From Desulfovibrionaceae bacterium (GTDB taxonomy: Bacteria > Desulfobacterota > Desulfovibrionia > Desulfovibrionales > Desulfovibrionaceae), in contig CAJTFO010000001.1 in NCBI GenBank assembly GCA_910575755.1, positions 1 through 64,000 on the forward strand: DNA of 64,000 nt, in the 5' to 3' direction. Every line of letters starts with the position of its first letter. Position 1 is the stretch's first letter. The position numbers and the translations under genes are program-made. A model generated the notes under the pieces. That model was not told the DNA's origin and did no database searches. It worked only from the letters and a program-made list of their open reading frames with translations. Shown in pieces: positions 1 through 8,011 of the stretch.

Positions 1-37
1 GCAAAGCCCCGGTTTACGCCCCTTTGCGAAAGTCAGA

Positions 38-1690
38 CTAGTCCAGATCCACTACCAAGGTCGTCCCCGCCCGCAGGCTTTTTTCATCCACTTGGTTCCA
101 GCGCTTGAGGTCATCCACACTGACATTGTGTTTGCGCGCGATATTCCAGAGACTGTCCTTGGCCTGCACCGTATAGGTGGTTTTGCGCCCGGCCTTGCCC
201 ACGCGACCGCTGGAACCTCCAGAGGCCGGCGCGGCGGTTGCCTTGCCGTCCGGAATGCGCAGGATACAGCCCGCGCGCACCTTGTTGGGATTGTCGATCT
301 GATTGCAGTCCTGCAAGTCCCTGAGGCTCACATTGTACTTGCGGGCCACGGCATAGAGGGTTTCATCGGGCTGAAGCTTGTGCCCGATGCCGGAGGCCGC
401 CGTTACCCGCTCCGGAGTGCGCCTGTCGCCAGATTTCAGACGCTTATTCTTGCCCTGCGGCATCTCCCTGGCGCTTCCGGACTTTTTGCCGTCAAGCGCG
501 GCCACAGCTGTGGCCGACATGTTCACCGAGCGCGGCACCAGCACCATCTCGCCGGCGCGCAGTCTGCCAGTGCCGGGATTGGCCGCTTTCAGCCGGGCCA
601 CGGGCACATTGCAGCGGCGGCTGATCCTGTCCCAGGAATCCGCCGAGGTAGTCACCTTGGCCGGCCGCCAGTCCGCATAGGCATTGGCCTGGGGCGAGCG
701 CAGAAAGGCTGTGGCCTCCCGTTCACAGCGGGCGGGCACATAGACGAAGGTGGCGCGCTCTGTGGAGGTGACGGGCCGTTTATGATGCTGATTGTATACG
801 CGAAACTCCTCCCAGCCCAGACGGCAGGCACTGGAAAAAGCCATCAGATCCGTGCCGGGCCGGGCCGTGAAGCGCAGCATGCCGGGGGCCTTGTCAGGCT
901 CGATGGAATCAAAGCCCAGTTGCGGAAGGTTGCGCATAATCTTGGTCACAGCCAGAAAACGGGGCACATACTGCTTGGTTTCTTCCCTCAGCCGGGCCTT
1001 GTCGTCCAGCTTGTGATTGCGGGCCCTGACCTCAAAAAAATCGCGGCCGCCGGTGCCCTGCTTGGCGCGACTCATCTTGCCTTCCCCGGCATTATAGGCC
1101 GCGATGGCCGTGGGCCAGTCGCCAAAGTCGCCGTACAGCTTCTGAAGATAGTCGGCCGCGGCTTCCGTGGCCTTGTAGGGGTCCAGGCGCTCATCCATCC
1201 ACCAGTCTTGGTCCAGACCATATTTCATGCCGGTGTAGGGCATGAACTGCCAGGCTCCGGCGGCGCCCGCCTGAGATTTGGCGTCAGCTTTGTAGCCGCT
1301 CTCCACTATGGCAAGGTAGGCCAGTTCGTCAGGCATGCCGCGCGACCGAAAGACTTTGCGCGCGTAAGCCAGATATTGCTCCGAGCGCTTGGAAAACACG
1401 CTCATGGTATTGCGGCCCTTGCGCAAAAAATATTTATACTGACGGGCCACGTCCGGCATGGCGTCGGCGGGCACGTTCCTGTCGATCTGCCCGGTGGACC
1501 TGAGGGCCGCCAGTTCCGTCTGGGTCAGAGGGGCAGCGCTTTCGTCTTCCGGCAGCATAAAGGACGGGGCGGAGACCTCCGGCCCTTTTCCCTGGCGCGT
1601 GGAGCAGCCGCCCGCCAGCAGCAGGCAGAGCGCTGCGGCCAGCAGCCAGCAGCTCCCCGCCGCGCGAAAGTTCAGCATACAGTTTGCCAT
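38..1690 (-). CDS. membrane-bound lytic murein transglycosylase with three LysM repeats (MltD-like lipoprotein)
   Basis: Cleaves the glycan strands of peptidoglycan non-hydrolytically, probably from the inner face of the outer membrane. The 550-residue protein starts with a lipoprotein signal ending in LAGGC (Cys29). A Slt-type goose-lysozyme domain follows; its catalytic glutamate is E130 in IVESGY, with the family's AAGAWQFMP and AIAAYNAGEG motifs. Three LysM peptidoglycan-binding repeats lie at about residues 355-400, 445-490 and 505-550. I chose the ATG at 1690 because an AGGAG lies 8 bases upstream and the signal peptide starts there; the open frame runs much further upstream, but only as GC-rich noise antisense to the next gene. 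It is divergent from the rRNA methylase gene, 135 bases away. Confidence 0.93.
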   Translation of the reverse strand: MANCMLNFRAAGSCWLLAAALCLLLAGGCSTRQGKGPEVSAPSFMLPEDESAAPLTQTELAALRSTGQIDRNVPADAMPDVARQYKYFLRKGRNTMSVFSKRSEQYLAYARKVFRSRGMPDELAYLAIVESGYKADAKSQAGAAGAWQFMPYTGMKYGLDQDWWMDERLDPYKATEAAADYLQKLYGDFGDWPTAIAAYNAGEGKMSRAKQGTGGRDFFEVRARNHKLDDKARLREETKQYVPRFLAVTKIMRNLPQLGFDSIEPDKAPGMLRFTARPGTDLMAFSSACRLGWEEFRVYNQHHKRPVTSTERATFVYVPARCEREATAFLRSPQANAYADWRPAKVTTSADSWDRISRRCNVPVARLKAANPGTGRLRAGEMVLVPRSVNMSATAVAALDGKKSGSAREMPQGKNKRLKSGDRRTPERVTAASGIGHKLQPDETLYAVARKYNVSLRDLQDCNQIDNPNKVRAGCILRIPDGKATAAPASGGSSGRVGKAGRKTTYTVQAKDSLWNIARKHNVSVDDLKRWNQVDEKSLRAGTTLVVDLD

Positions 1691-1825
1691 ATATTCACTC
1701 CTGTTGCCGCCCGGCTTGCCTTCAGCCGGGAAGATGCGTACACAGGCCGGAATGCGCCGCGCCCGCGGCGTCCGACCCCCAATCTGGCCCATCGCGGCCA
1801 TCAACATGTTCCGCCGGAGACGCCC

Positions 1826-2617
1826 ATGAATGATTACTCCGACGACGCCCCGCTGTTGCCGGGGCTGAAACCCGTGCTGGAGCTGCTTGCCTCCGAGCCC
1901 CAGCGGGTGGATCTCGTATTCTGCAAAAAGGGCCTGCGCGGCCCGGAAGCGCGTGAAGTGCAGAACCTCTGCCGCCGCAACGGCGTGCGCTTCAGCCTGG
2001 TGGAAGCGGCGGCTCTTGACCGCCTGTGCCGCGGCGCGCGGCACGGGCGCGATGCCGTAGCCCACCAGGGGGTGGCGGCCCGCCTGGCCGTCACCGGCTT
2101 TTGCGGGCTGGAAACATTGCTGGCCGCTGTGGCCGACGCGCCCCTGCCGCTGCTGCTGGCTCTGGACCAGGTGCAAGACCCCGGCAATGTGGGCACGCTT
2201 TGCCGCACGCTCTACGCCCTGGGCGGAGCGGGCCTGCTGCTGCCCCGGCACAACAGCGCCTATCTGGGCCCGGCCGCCCGGCGCGCCGCCGCCGGCGCGC
2301 TGGAACGTCTGCCCGTGGCCCAGGTGACCAATCTGGCCCGCGCCCTGGACAGCGCCGAAGAGGCGGGCCTGAACATTTACGGCGCGGGCGGGGCCCAGGG
2401 GGCCCACAGTCTGGACGCCTTTACCCATCACATGCGTCTGCCCGCCGTGCTGGTGCTCGGCAATGAGGACAAAGGCCTCCGCCCCGGTGTGGCCAAACGC
2501 TGCGCGCACATACTGCGCATTCCTCTGGCCCGGCCTTTTGACTCCCTGAATGTGGCTCAGGCCGGCGCCGTACTGCTGGGCCTGGCTGCAGCGCGCTCTT
2601 GCGGCGCTGCGCTATAG
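1826..2617 (+). CDS. TrmH/SpoU-family RNA 2'-O-ribose methyltransferase
   Basis: Predicted SAM-dependent methylase of rRNA or tRNA ribose. The 263-residue product has a short N-terminal substrate-binding domain (about 10-80) and a SPOUT knot domain with all three family motifs: DQVQDPGNVGTLCRT, LVLGNEDKGL and the C-terminal SLNVAQAGAVLL. The usual third motif is SLNVSVA; here AQA replaces SVA. The target position (for example 23S G2251, as in RlmB) cannot be told from sequence. The ATG at 1826 has CGGAG 8 bases upstream. A strong hairpin terminator follows about 100 bases after the stop. Confidence 0.9.
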   Translation: MNDYSDDAPLLPGLKPVLELLASEPQRVDLVFCKKGLRGPEAREVQNLCRRNGVRFSLVEAAALDRLCRGARHGRDAVAHQGVAARLAVTGFCGLETLLAAVADAPLPLLLALDQVQDPGNVGTLCRTLYALGGAGLLLPRHNSAYLGPAARRAAAGALERLPVAQVTNLARALDSAEEAGLNIYGAGGAQGAHSLDAFTHHMRLPAVLVLGNEDKGLRPGVAKRCAHILRIPLARPFDSLNVAQAGAVLLGLAAARSCGAAL

Positions 2618-2717
2618 CCCCAAAAAACCATAACGGACTACAGAGCTGTAGAAAAATCAGTCCAAAAGCCCAGTAAAGCCCATTTTTTTCGGGCCAGCAC
2701 GAATCAGCATAAACCAT

Positions 2718-2748
2718 AAAAGGAGTACTGTACAGAGTACTCCTTTTT
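2718..2748 (+). terminator. intrinsic terminator downstream of the TrmH-like gene
   Basis: Perfect 12-bp stem (2718-2729 with 2736-2747) around a 6-base loop, with A-run and T-run flanks. It would work in either direction, but best explains the end of the rightward methylase transcript. Confidence 0.85.
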
Positions 2749-3060
2749 ATTTTTATTCAATACAAACTGTATAATGTTTCTAGATTTTATCTATATATTG
2801 TTTATAAATGCAACTTTACTACCGCCAAACAAAAAAGCGTATCCGGAAAGCATCCAGATACGCAGACGGAGCAGTGAAGGAAGGAGGCGGATCAGACCGG
2901 CGCGGCGTGAGAATGGCGCGGCCCTGCTCTGGATATGCGCAGTGCATCCACAGCAGGGCCACTCTTGAGAGCGTTTCGCTATCCAGCGGCCAATTGCAAA
3001 AATTCTTCGCAGACTCGGAAGAATGTTTGCAGGACGCCAGGATGGCGTCCGGCGCAGCGC
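2749..3060. other. non-coding gap between the TrmH-like gene and fliQ
   Basis: No credible gene. The left third (about 2750-2830) is strikingly AT-rich for this genome. Further right, 2920-2928 pairs with 2952-2960 (a 9-bp GC-rich stem), which could end the leftward flagellar transcript, although no T-run follows on that strand. Short frames here lack ribosome-binding sites and sensible composition. Confidence 0.6.
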
Positions 3061-3330
3061 TCAACGCACATAGGTGGGGATATTGATAAACACATCGCGG
3101 GTAAAGGTGATCATTCTCTCCATGAGCCAGGGCAGGGCCAGCAACAGCGCGATGAACATGCAGACAATCTTGGGAATGAAGGTCAGGGTGGTTTCCTGAA
3201 TCTGGGTGGCCGCCTGAATCACGCTGACCACCACACCCACGCCCAGGCCTACCCCCAACATGGGCAGGGCCATCATCAGACAGAGTTCAATGGCCTGACG
3301 ACCAAAACCGATGACGAAATCCGGAGACAT
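3061..3330 (-). CDS. fliQ: flagellar export gate protein FliQ
   Basis: Small membrane subunit of the type III export gate at the base of the flagellum, where it assembles with FliP and FliR. It has 89 residues, the normal family length, and two hydrophobic helices (about 15-38 and 50-72). The conserved family pattern is visible, including AIELCLMMALPMLGVGL and the QAATQIQETTLTFIPKI loop. The ATG has AAGGAG 7 bases upstream. It is the last gene of the leftward fliL-N-O-P-Q cluster. No fliR or flhB follows, so those genes must lie elsewhere. Confidence 0.96.
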   Translation of the reverse strand: MSPDFVIGFGRQAIELCLMMALPMLGVGLGVGVVVSVIQAATQIQETTLTFIPKIVCMFIALLLALPWLMERMITFTRDVFINIPTYVR

Positions 3331-3352
3331 GCCGATTCTCCTTGAGCGGAAG

Positions 3353-4150
3353 TTACAAAAGAAAGCTGTTGACCAGCGAGCCCACCAGCAGATTCCAGCC
3401 GTCCACCATGACGAAAAGCAGCAACTTGAAAGGCATGGAAACCATCATGGGCGGCAGCATCATCATGCCCATGGCCAGCAGAACGCTGGATACGACCATA
3501 TCCAGCACCAGAAAGGGGATATAAATGAGAAAGCCGATGGTGAAGGCCGTTTTGAGCTCGCTGATCACATAGGCCGCGGCCAGCAGCATGGTGGGCACTT
3601 CTTCCTTGTTCTTGGGCAGCTCCATCTGAGTGATGGCGTAGAAAACCGAGAGATCCTTCTCTCGGGTGTGCTTGAACATGAACGTCCGCAGCGGGGCCTG
3701 GGCGCGGTCCAGAGCCACTTTGTAGTCAATCTGTTCGCTGAGGTAGGGTTGCAGGGCCTCATCATTGATCTGCCGGCCCACCGGCATCATGATGACCACC
3801 GTCATAAAAATGGCAAGACTGGCGAGAATCTGGGTGGGCGGCAGTTGCTGCACGCCCATGGCCTGACGCAGAAAGCTGAATACAATGATGATGCGGGTGA
3901 AGCTCGTGACCGTGAGCATGATGGCCGGGGCCACGGAAAGCACAGTGAGCAGAAAAAGGATTTCCAGCAGTACCGATACTTTCGCCGGCTCCGAAGCGCC
4001 GCCGGACAGTGTGAGCGACATGCTGGGCAGCGTAAGATCCTGCGCCGCCCGGGCCAGATCAGGCAGAAAGATCAGCAGGCTTGCCGCCAGCAGGGCCAGC
4101 GCGCCGGGCTTCCTCCATAATCTCGTGAAAATCCGCGTCATGAGGCTCAT
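3353..4150 (-). CDS. fliP: flagellar export gate protein FliP
   Basis: Core pore subunit of the flagellar type III export gate. The 265-residue protein has a cleavable signal-like N-terminus (LALLAASLLIFLPDLARA), a first helix followed by TSFTRIIIVFSFLRQAMG, a periplasmic loop, and two closing helices ending in FVMVDGWNLLVGSLV, all typical of FliP. The only reasonable starts are the ATGs at 4150 and 4141, so the signal-peptide coding region overlaps the end of fliO by about 90 bases in another frame. FliQ follows 22 bases later. Confidence 0.96.
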   Translation of the reverse strand: MSLMTRIFTRLWRKPGALALLAASLLIFLPDLARAAQDLTLPSMSLTLSGGASEPAKVSVLLEILFLLTVLSVAPAIMLTVTSFTRIIIVFSFLRQAMGVQQLPPTQILASLAIFMTVVIMMPVGRQINDEALQPYLSEQIDYKVALDRAQAPLRTFMFKHTREKDLSVFYAITQMELPKNKEEVPTMLLAAAYVISELKTAFTIGFLIYIPFLVLDMVVSSVLLAMGMMMLPPMMVSMPFKLLLFVMVDGWNLLVGSLVNSFLL

Positions 4151-4700
4151 GGTGGGCGTTTTCCTCCGTCAGAAGGGTGATCTGCTGGTCCGTAACCCCC
4201 AGCAGCAGCCTTCTATTCAAGAAACGTACCACCATAAGTCCTTTGCGCGGTCCCAGCGGCATCTGGGCCTCCATGACCAGAGCGCCGCGCGGCAAGGCGC
4301 CCGGACGCGGCAGAAAATTGAATCGCCCATAACGCCGCACCAGCCAGACCGCCAGCCAGAGCAGGGCCAGGAACAGAAAAAGAATGCCCACGGCCTGTAT
4401 GTAGCCGCCCCAGCTGAAAGAGGAGTGGCCCAGCGCGGAGGCCTGTCCGACCGGGGCGCTGGCGGCGGTGTGCCCCGCCAGATCAACTGCCTGTCCCGCG
4501 GCGCGCTCCACAGCCCGCCCCATGATTTGCCCGGCCTGTTCCAAGCCGTGCAGCACATGTTCCCCGGCAAGGCGAACCGCTTCTTCCAGCCCCGGCGCCG
4601 CCGACGGGGCCGGGGTCGCGCCGTCCACCAGACCGCGCACAGCCTGCCCCGCAAGGCCGGAGCCTGCTGCGGCCGCCACCGCCGAAGCCGGGCTAGCCAA
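4059..4700 (-). CDS. fliO: flagellar biosynthesis protein FliO
   Basis: FliO is a membrane chaperone that stabilises FliP during assembly of the export gate. This product has a long low-complexity, Ala/Gly-rich N-terminus (about residues 1-95), one transmembrane helix (about 103-120), then a conserved cytoplasmic stretch (VRRYGRFNFLPRPG, MPLGPRKGLMVVRFLNRRLLLGVTDQQITLL) typical of FliO. The start is uncertain: a TTG at 4700 would overlap the fliN stop by 8 bases, and a GTG at 4679 is an alternative. The C-terminal 30 or so codons overlap the fliP signal peptide. Confidence 0.82.
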   Translation of the reverse strand: MASPASAVAAAAGSGLAGQAVRGLVDGATPAPSAAPGLEEAVRLAGEHVLHGLEQAGQIMGRAVERAAGQAVDLAGHTAASAPVGQASALGHSSFSWGGYIQAVGILFLFLALLWLAVWLVRRYGRFNFLPRPGALPRGALVMEAQMPLGPRKGLMVVRFLNRRLLLGVTDQQITLLTEENAHHEPHDADFHEIMEEARRAGPAGGKPADLSA

Positions 4701-5232
4701 GCTGCTTTACCCGCTCAATGGGGCTGATGATGTCGGTCAGGCGCACGCCAAACTTCTCGTTGATGACCACGGCTTCACCGCGGGCCACCAGTTTGCCGTT
4801 GACATAAACTTCCAGCGGTTCGCCGGCCAGCTTGTTCAATTCCACCACCGAACCCTGGCCCAGCTGGAGCAGCTCGTTGATGAGCAGGCGGGTACGGCCC
4901 AGCTCAGCCGAAACGTCCAGCGGAATATCCAGAATGAAGTCCAGCTCACGCTTGAGCTTGCTGTCCTTGGGCTGCCGGGCCGTTTCGGTCATATCCCTGA
5001 ACTGGGCGTCCGTGGGGGCCTGGCCGAAGCTGCCCGATCCCGCTCCGCCAAATGTGGAGGGACCGCTTTTCTCCTCTTCGTCATCGGCCAGCGCCGCGGC
5101 CCATTGCGCGGCCAGGGCCTCATCGTCCGCGGACGACTGCTCTCCGCCGGCGCCCCCATCGGACGGGCTGTCCTCTTCCCCAAGCTGTTCCGCCCACTGC
5201 GCGGCCAAGGCTTCCTGATCGTCCTGCGACAT
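4693..5232 (-). CDS. fliN: flagellar motor switch protein FliN
   Basis: Component of the C-ring switch complex that controls rotation direction and docks export cargo. The C-terminal about 80 residues are a classic SpoA domain (ILDIPLDVSAELGRTRLLINELLQLGQGSVVELNKLAGEPL in family terms, ending VRLTDIISPIERVKQLG). The N-terminal 95 residues are acidic and disordered and contain the same helix twice: EALAAQWAEQL near residue 7 and EALAAQWAAAL near residue 38. At 179 residues it is somewhat longer than a minimal FliN. The gene sits between fliL (68 bases upstream) and fliO (overlapping). Confidence 0.93.
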   Translation of the reverse strand: MSQDDQEALAAQWAEQLGEEDSPSDGGAGGEQSSADDEALAAQWAAALADDEEEKSGPSTFGGAGSGSFGQAPTDAQFRDMTETARQPKDSKLKRELDFILDIPLDVSAELGRTRLLINELLQLGQGSVVELNKLAGEPLEVYVNGKLVARGEAVVINEKFGVRLTDIISPIERVKQLG

Positions 5233-5300
5233 GACGCACCTCGTTGAAAACGCTGCTGCCGGAGCGTGCGCTCCGCTCCCGCCGAACTATTTCCGCGGGA

Positions 5301-5942
5301 TTATTCCACCACAAAATCTGTAAAATAGACCCGGACCACACGTTGCGCGCCCAGAATCTGATTGAGCCGCGCCGCCACCTCAGCCTTGAGCAGCACCTTG
5401 CCGTCCGGCGTGGAAACATCCGCATAGCTCTTGCCAGCCAGCAGCATGATGACGGCATCGCGGATGCGCGCGCTCTGGCCCTTGAGCTCTTCGGAAACAT
5501 CGGCGTTGACTTCCACTTCCATAGCCAGCTTGAGATAGCGCCGCCCGGCGGGATCCGCCAGATTAACCGTGATGGGCGGCAAGGGCAAGACCTGACCCGC
5601 GCTGCGGGGCAGATCGCTCTGACGTTCGATGCGCGCCGTGCCGGGCGGGTTCCCGCCCGCGTCCGAAGCCCCCGGAGCTGCGGGCTGCCCCGCGCTCGCA
5701 TTGGCAGGCGCGCCGGAAACGACCGCAGCGGGGGCTTCATTCTGGGCCGCCGCCGAGGCTGAGGAGGCGTTGCCCGGCGTGCGCAGATACAGCCACCAGT
5801 ACGCGCCGAGGCCCGCGCCGCCGAGCGTCATCAGCAGAATCGCCAAAAGAATGACGAGACGTTTGATTCTGGATTTCTTCTTGGGTTTTTCGGCCTGCCC
5901 TTCAGGCAGGGCTGCGGCTTCCTTGGTATCCTTGGCTGCCAT
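5301..5942 (-). CDS. fliL: flagellar basal body-associated protein FliL
   Basis: FliL surrounds the stator units at the flagellar base and affects torque. The 213-residue protein has a lysine-rich cytoplasmic start, one transmembrane helix (about 29-50), an Ala/Pro-rich linker, then the periplasmic FliL domain with LPPITVNLADPAGRRYLKLAMEV in family position, and a C-terminal VVRVYFTDFVVE. The ATG has GGAG 9 bases upstream. It is the first gene of the cluster and lies about 60 bases downstream of a sigma-54 promoter. Confidence 0.92.
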   Translation of the reverse strand: MAAKDTKEAAALPEGQAEKPKKKSRIKRLVILLAILLMTLGGAGLGAYWWLYLRTPGNASSASAAAQNEAPAAVVSGAPANASAGQPAAPGASDAGGNPPGTARIERQSDLPRSAGQVLPLPPITVNLADPAGRRYLKLAMEVEVNADVSEELKGQSARIRDAVIMLLAGKSYADVSTPDGKVLLKAEVAARLNQILGAQRVVRVYFTDFVVE

Positions 5943-6005
5943 ACGCTTGAACTCCGACAGATTAAAGGTCGGCCCCGGGCCTCATGGCCGGGCCAATAAC
6001 TGTTA

Positions 6006-6021
6006 TGCAGTCTTTATGCCA
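6006..6021 (-). promoter_or_regulatory. sigma-54 promoter of the fliL-N-O-P-Q operon
   Basis: On the minus strand the site reads TGGCATAAAGACTGCA, against the consensus TGGCACGNNNNTTGCW. Both invariant dinucleotides (GG and GC) are present with the required 10-base separation. It leaves a leader of roughly 55 bases before fliL. Flagellar operons of this class are commonly sigma-54 dependent and need an FlrC/FleQ-type activator. Confidence 0.7.
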
Positions 6022-6047
6022 ATGCCCCGGGCTCTGGCCAGCCCGGA

Positions 6048-6767
6048 TCACACCCTGGGCGGGCGCGGCCCGAAAATATCCGTGCCTATGCGCACCATGG
6101 TGGCCCCTTCAGCCACAGCCGCCGCGAAATCCCCGCTCATGCCCATGGAAAGCTCCGGCAGAGGCAGTCCCAGACGGCCCCGCAACTCCTCGCGCAAGGA
6201 GAACAGACGCGCGAAATGGGGACGCGCCGCCTCGCCGGCGTCAAAAACCGGCGGCAGGCACATGAGGCCGCGCAGTTCCAAATGCGGACAGCGCTCCAGT
6301 ATATAATCGGCCAAAGCGGGCAGATCATCAGCCATGAGGCCGGATTTTTGCGGTTCGGCAGCCACATTGACCTGCATGAGCACCGGCTGCCGGGCTTCCA
6401 GCGCGGCCAGACGCCGTTCCAGGCCATCGGCCAGCTTGCGCGAATCCAGGGTATGGATCAGGGCGAAGGCCCCGGCCACCTGGGCGGCCTTGCGGCTCTG
6501 GACATGACCTATCATATGCCAGCGCAGGTTGCGGCAGGCGGATTCGTCCGCCAGGTCCTCGCGTTTCTGCAAGGCTTCCTGCACATAATTCTCACCAAAA
6601 TCCAACTGACCGGCGCTGGCCGCCACGGCCACTTCAGCGGCCGGATGCAGCTTGGACACCGCGATGAGGGTCACGCTCTCGCGCTTGCGCCCCGCGGTCG
6701 CACAGGCCGCGTCCAGCCGCTCCAGCACCCGGACATACCGTTCCTTCAGGCTTGCTTGCATCGCCAT
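6048..6767 (-). CDS. yggS: YggS/PROSC-family pyridoxal-phosphate homeostasis protein
   Basis: Binds PLP and keeps its free level balanced; it is a single-domain TIM barrel related to alanine racemase, with no known catalysis. The 239 residues include LIAVSKLHPA (PLP lysine in the AVSK motif), FGENYVQEA, WHMIGHVQSRKA, the VNVAAEPQKSG strand and LSMGMSGDFAAAVAEGATMVRIGTDIFG, all conserved in the family. The start at 6767 is chosen because GGAG lies 8 bases upstream and the gene follows era by only 5 bases, so the two are probably co-transcribed. Confidence 0.93.
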   Translation of the reverse strand: MAMQASLKERYVRVLERLDAACATAGRKRESVTLIAVSKLHPAAEVAVAASAGQLDFGENYVQEALQKREDLADESACRNLRWHMIGHVQSRKAAQVAGAFALIHTLDSRKLADGLERRLAALEARQPVLMQVNVAAEPQKSGLMADDLPALADYILERCPHLELRGLMCLPPVFDAGEAARPHFARLFSLREELRGRLGLPLPELSMGMSGDFAAAVAEGATMVRIGTDIFGPRPPRV

Positions 6768-6772
6768 GTCCG

Positions 6773-7696
6773 CTACTCCGCCATAAGGCCCAGCTCGCGC
6801 AGAAATCCCGGATCTTCCGTCCAGTGTTCCCGCACCTTGACCCAAAGTTCCAGATGCGCCTTGCCGCCCACCAGCTCCTGAATGTCCATGCGGGCCTCGC
6901 TGCCGATCTGCTTGATGGAGGCCCCCGCCCGTCCGATGACCATGGCCTTGTGCATGGGCCGGGCCACATAGATCACGGCATGAATCACGGTCTGCCCGCG
7001 CGCTGCGTCCTCTTCCCAGCTTTCCACGTCCACGGCCACGGCATAGGGCACTTCCTGGCGCAGATGCAGAAAAAGTTTTTCACGAATGATCTCGGCGGCC
7101 ATAAAACGCAGGGATGCCGTGGATATCTGGTCTTCCGGAAAATGCGCCGGTCCCTCGGGCAGTTTGGAACGGATCAGGCTCTTCAGCTCCGGCAAACCAT
7201 CCTTGTGCAGGGCCGATGCCGGAAAAATATCAGCCCTGGGCCACATTTCATGCAGCCGGGTCAACAGGGGCAGCATGCGGCTTTTGTCGCTGAACAGATC
7301 CACCTTGTTGACCACCACGATCATGGGGCGTTCGTCGCTGGCCAGAGCTTCGGCCACCGGAGCCATATCCCGCTCCAGAAATTCCGGATGCCGGATGTAC
7401 AGATGGGAATCCAGAACGGGCATGATTACATCCGCCTGGCCGAGACTCTGCCAGACCGCCTGAATCATGGTCTTGCTCAGGCGACCGCGCACCTGGGTCA
7501 GGCCCGGCGTGTCCATAAAGATAGTCTGGGCCTTCTCGTCGGTAAGAATGCCCACAATCTGATTGCGCGTGGTCTGCGGCTTGGGCGTGACAATGGTCAC
7601 TTTCTGCCCCAGCAGGGCATTCAGCAAGGTGGATTTTCCGGCATTGGGCGGGCCCATGAGCGCCACCCAGCCGCAATGGCAGGTCTGATCCTTCAT
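6773..7696 (-). CDS. era: GTPase Era
   Basis: Essential GTPase that binds the 3' end of 16S rRNA and assists 30S assembly. The 307-residue protein shows G1 GPPNAGKS (15-22), the switch region KPQTTRN, G3 DTPG (62-65), G4 NKVD (near 128), and a C-terminal KH domain with [18 protein letters not shown] used the ATG at 7696, which has GGGAG at a short spacing; an upstream extension lacks a good site. The N-terminus carries CHCG, two cysteines just before the G domain, which is not usual for Era but has no clear meaning. Confidence 0.96.
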   Translation of the reverse strand: MKDQTCHCGWVALMGPPNAGKSTLLNALLGQKVTIVTPKPQTTRNQIVGILTDEKAQTIFMDTPGLTQVRGRLSKTMIQAVWQSLGQADVIMPVLDSHLYIRHPEFLERDMAPVAEALASDERPMIVVVNKVDLFSDKSRMLPLLTRLHEMWPRADIFPASALHKDGLPELKSLIRSKLPEGPAHFPEDQISTASLRFMAAEIIREKLFLHLRQEVPYAVAVDVESWEEDAARGQTVIHAVIYVARPMHKAMVIGRAGASIKQIGSEARMDIQELVGGKAHLELWVKVREHWTEDPGFLRELGLMAE

Positions 7697-8011
7697 ATGT
7701 TCTCCCGACGACCGGCACAACCGTGCCGAACCACCGCATAACAGGGCAGCTTCAGGTTGAAACGCTCCACATTCCCTACATCGTGCGGTCTGCCCTGACC
7801 GGCCGCCACAAAATCAACCGGGACGCCGCCGGGACGTCAGGACGCACACACGGCATTCCTCTCCCATATCCGGCGGCCAGGGTCAAGACCACGGCTGAAA
7901 CACGCCAGGGGGGGCAATCGCATCTCATTTGAGTTCCGCCAGCCGGTTATTCAGAGCGAACTGCCTTTGAAATTTTTCCATTTCAAAAGCAAATGCTCTA
8001 AAATGCAACTT
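7697..8011. other. gap between era and gatA
   Basis: No gene seen. The right end holds repeat copy A (7953-7999), just downstream of the gatA stop. The rest is GC-rich leader sequence for era; a weak TTGACC on the minus strand has no convincing -10 at the right spacing. Confidence 0.55.
7953..7999 (-). repeat. AGAGC-family dispersed repeat, copy A (3' of gatA)
   Basis: Imperfect hairpin: AGAGC (7953-7957) pairs with GCTCT (7995-7999), and TTTGAAAT (7966-7973) pairs with ATTTCAAA (7980-7987). One arm shares AGAGCGAAYTGCCTTTGAAA with copy D and closely matches the partial copy E. It begins about a dozen bases after the gatA stop codon and may act as its transcription terminator. Confidence 0.65.

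Noticed and set aside
1..37. GCAAAG/CTTTGC pairing at the left edge as a terminator
   Set aside because: Only six base pairs with a large loop and no T-run; cut by the window edge.
92..1825. Long rightward open frame upstream of the TrmH-like gene
   Set aside because: It is antisense to the transglycosylase gene, has no conserved motifs, and is rich in Gly/Ala/Arg/His as expected from GC-rich shadow frames; the true gene starts at 1826.
2821..2863. GCGTATC/GATACGC pairing in the AT-rich gap as a terminator or operator
   Set aside because: A seven-base match in an otherwise unremarkable stretch, no neighbouring start site; could easily be chance.
7870..7900. Minus-strand TTGACC as era promoter
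   Set aside because: The only TATGGG-like -10 lies 12 bases away, which is too close for sigma-70.
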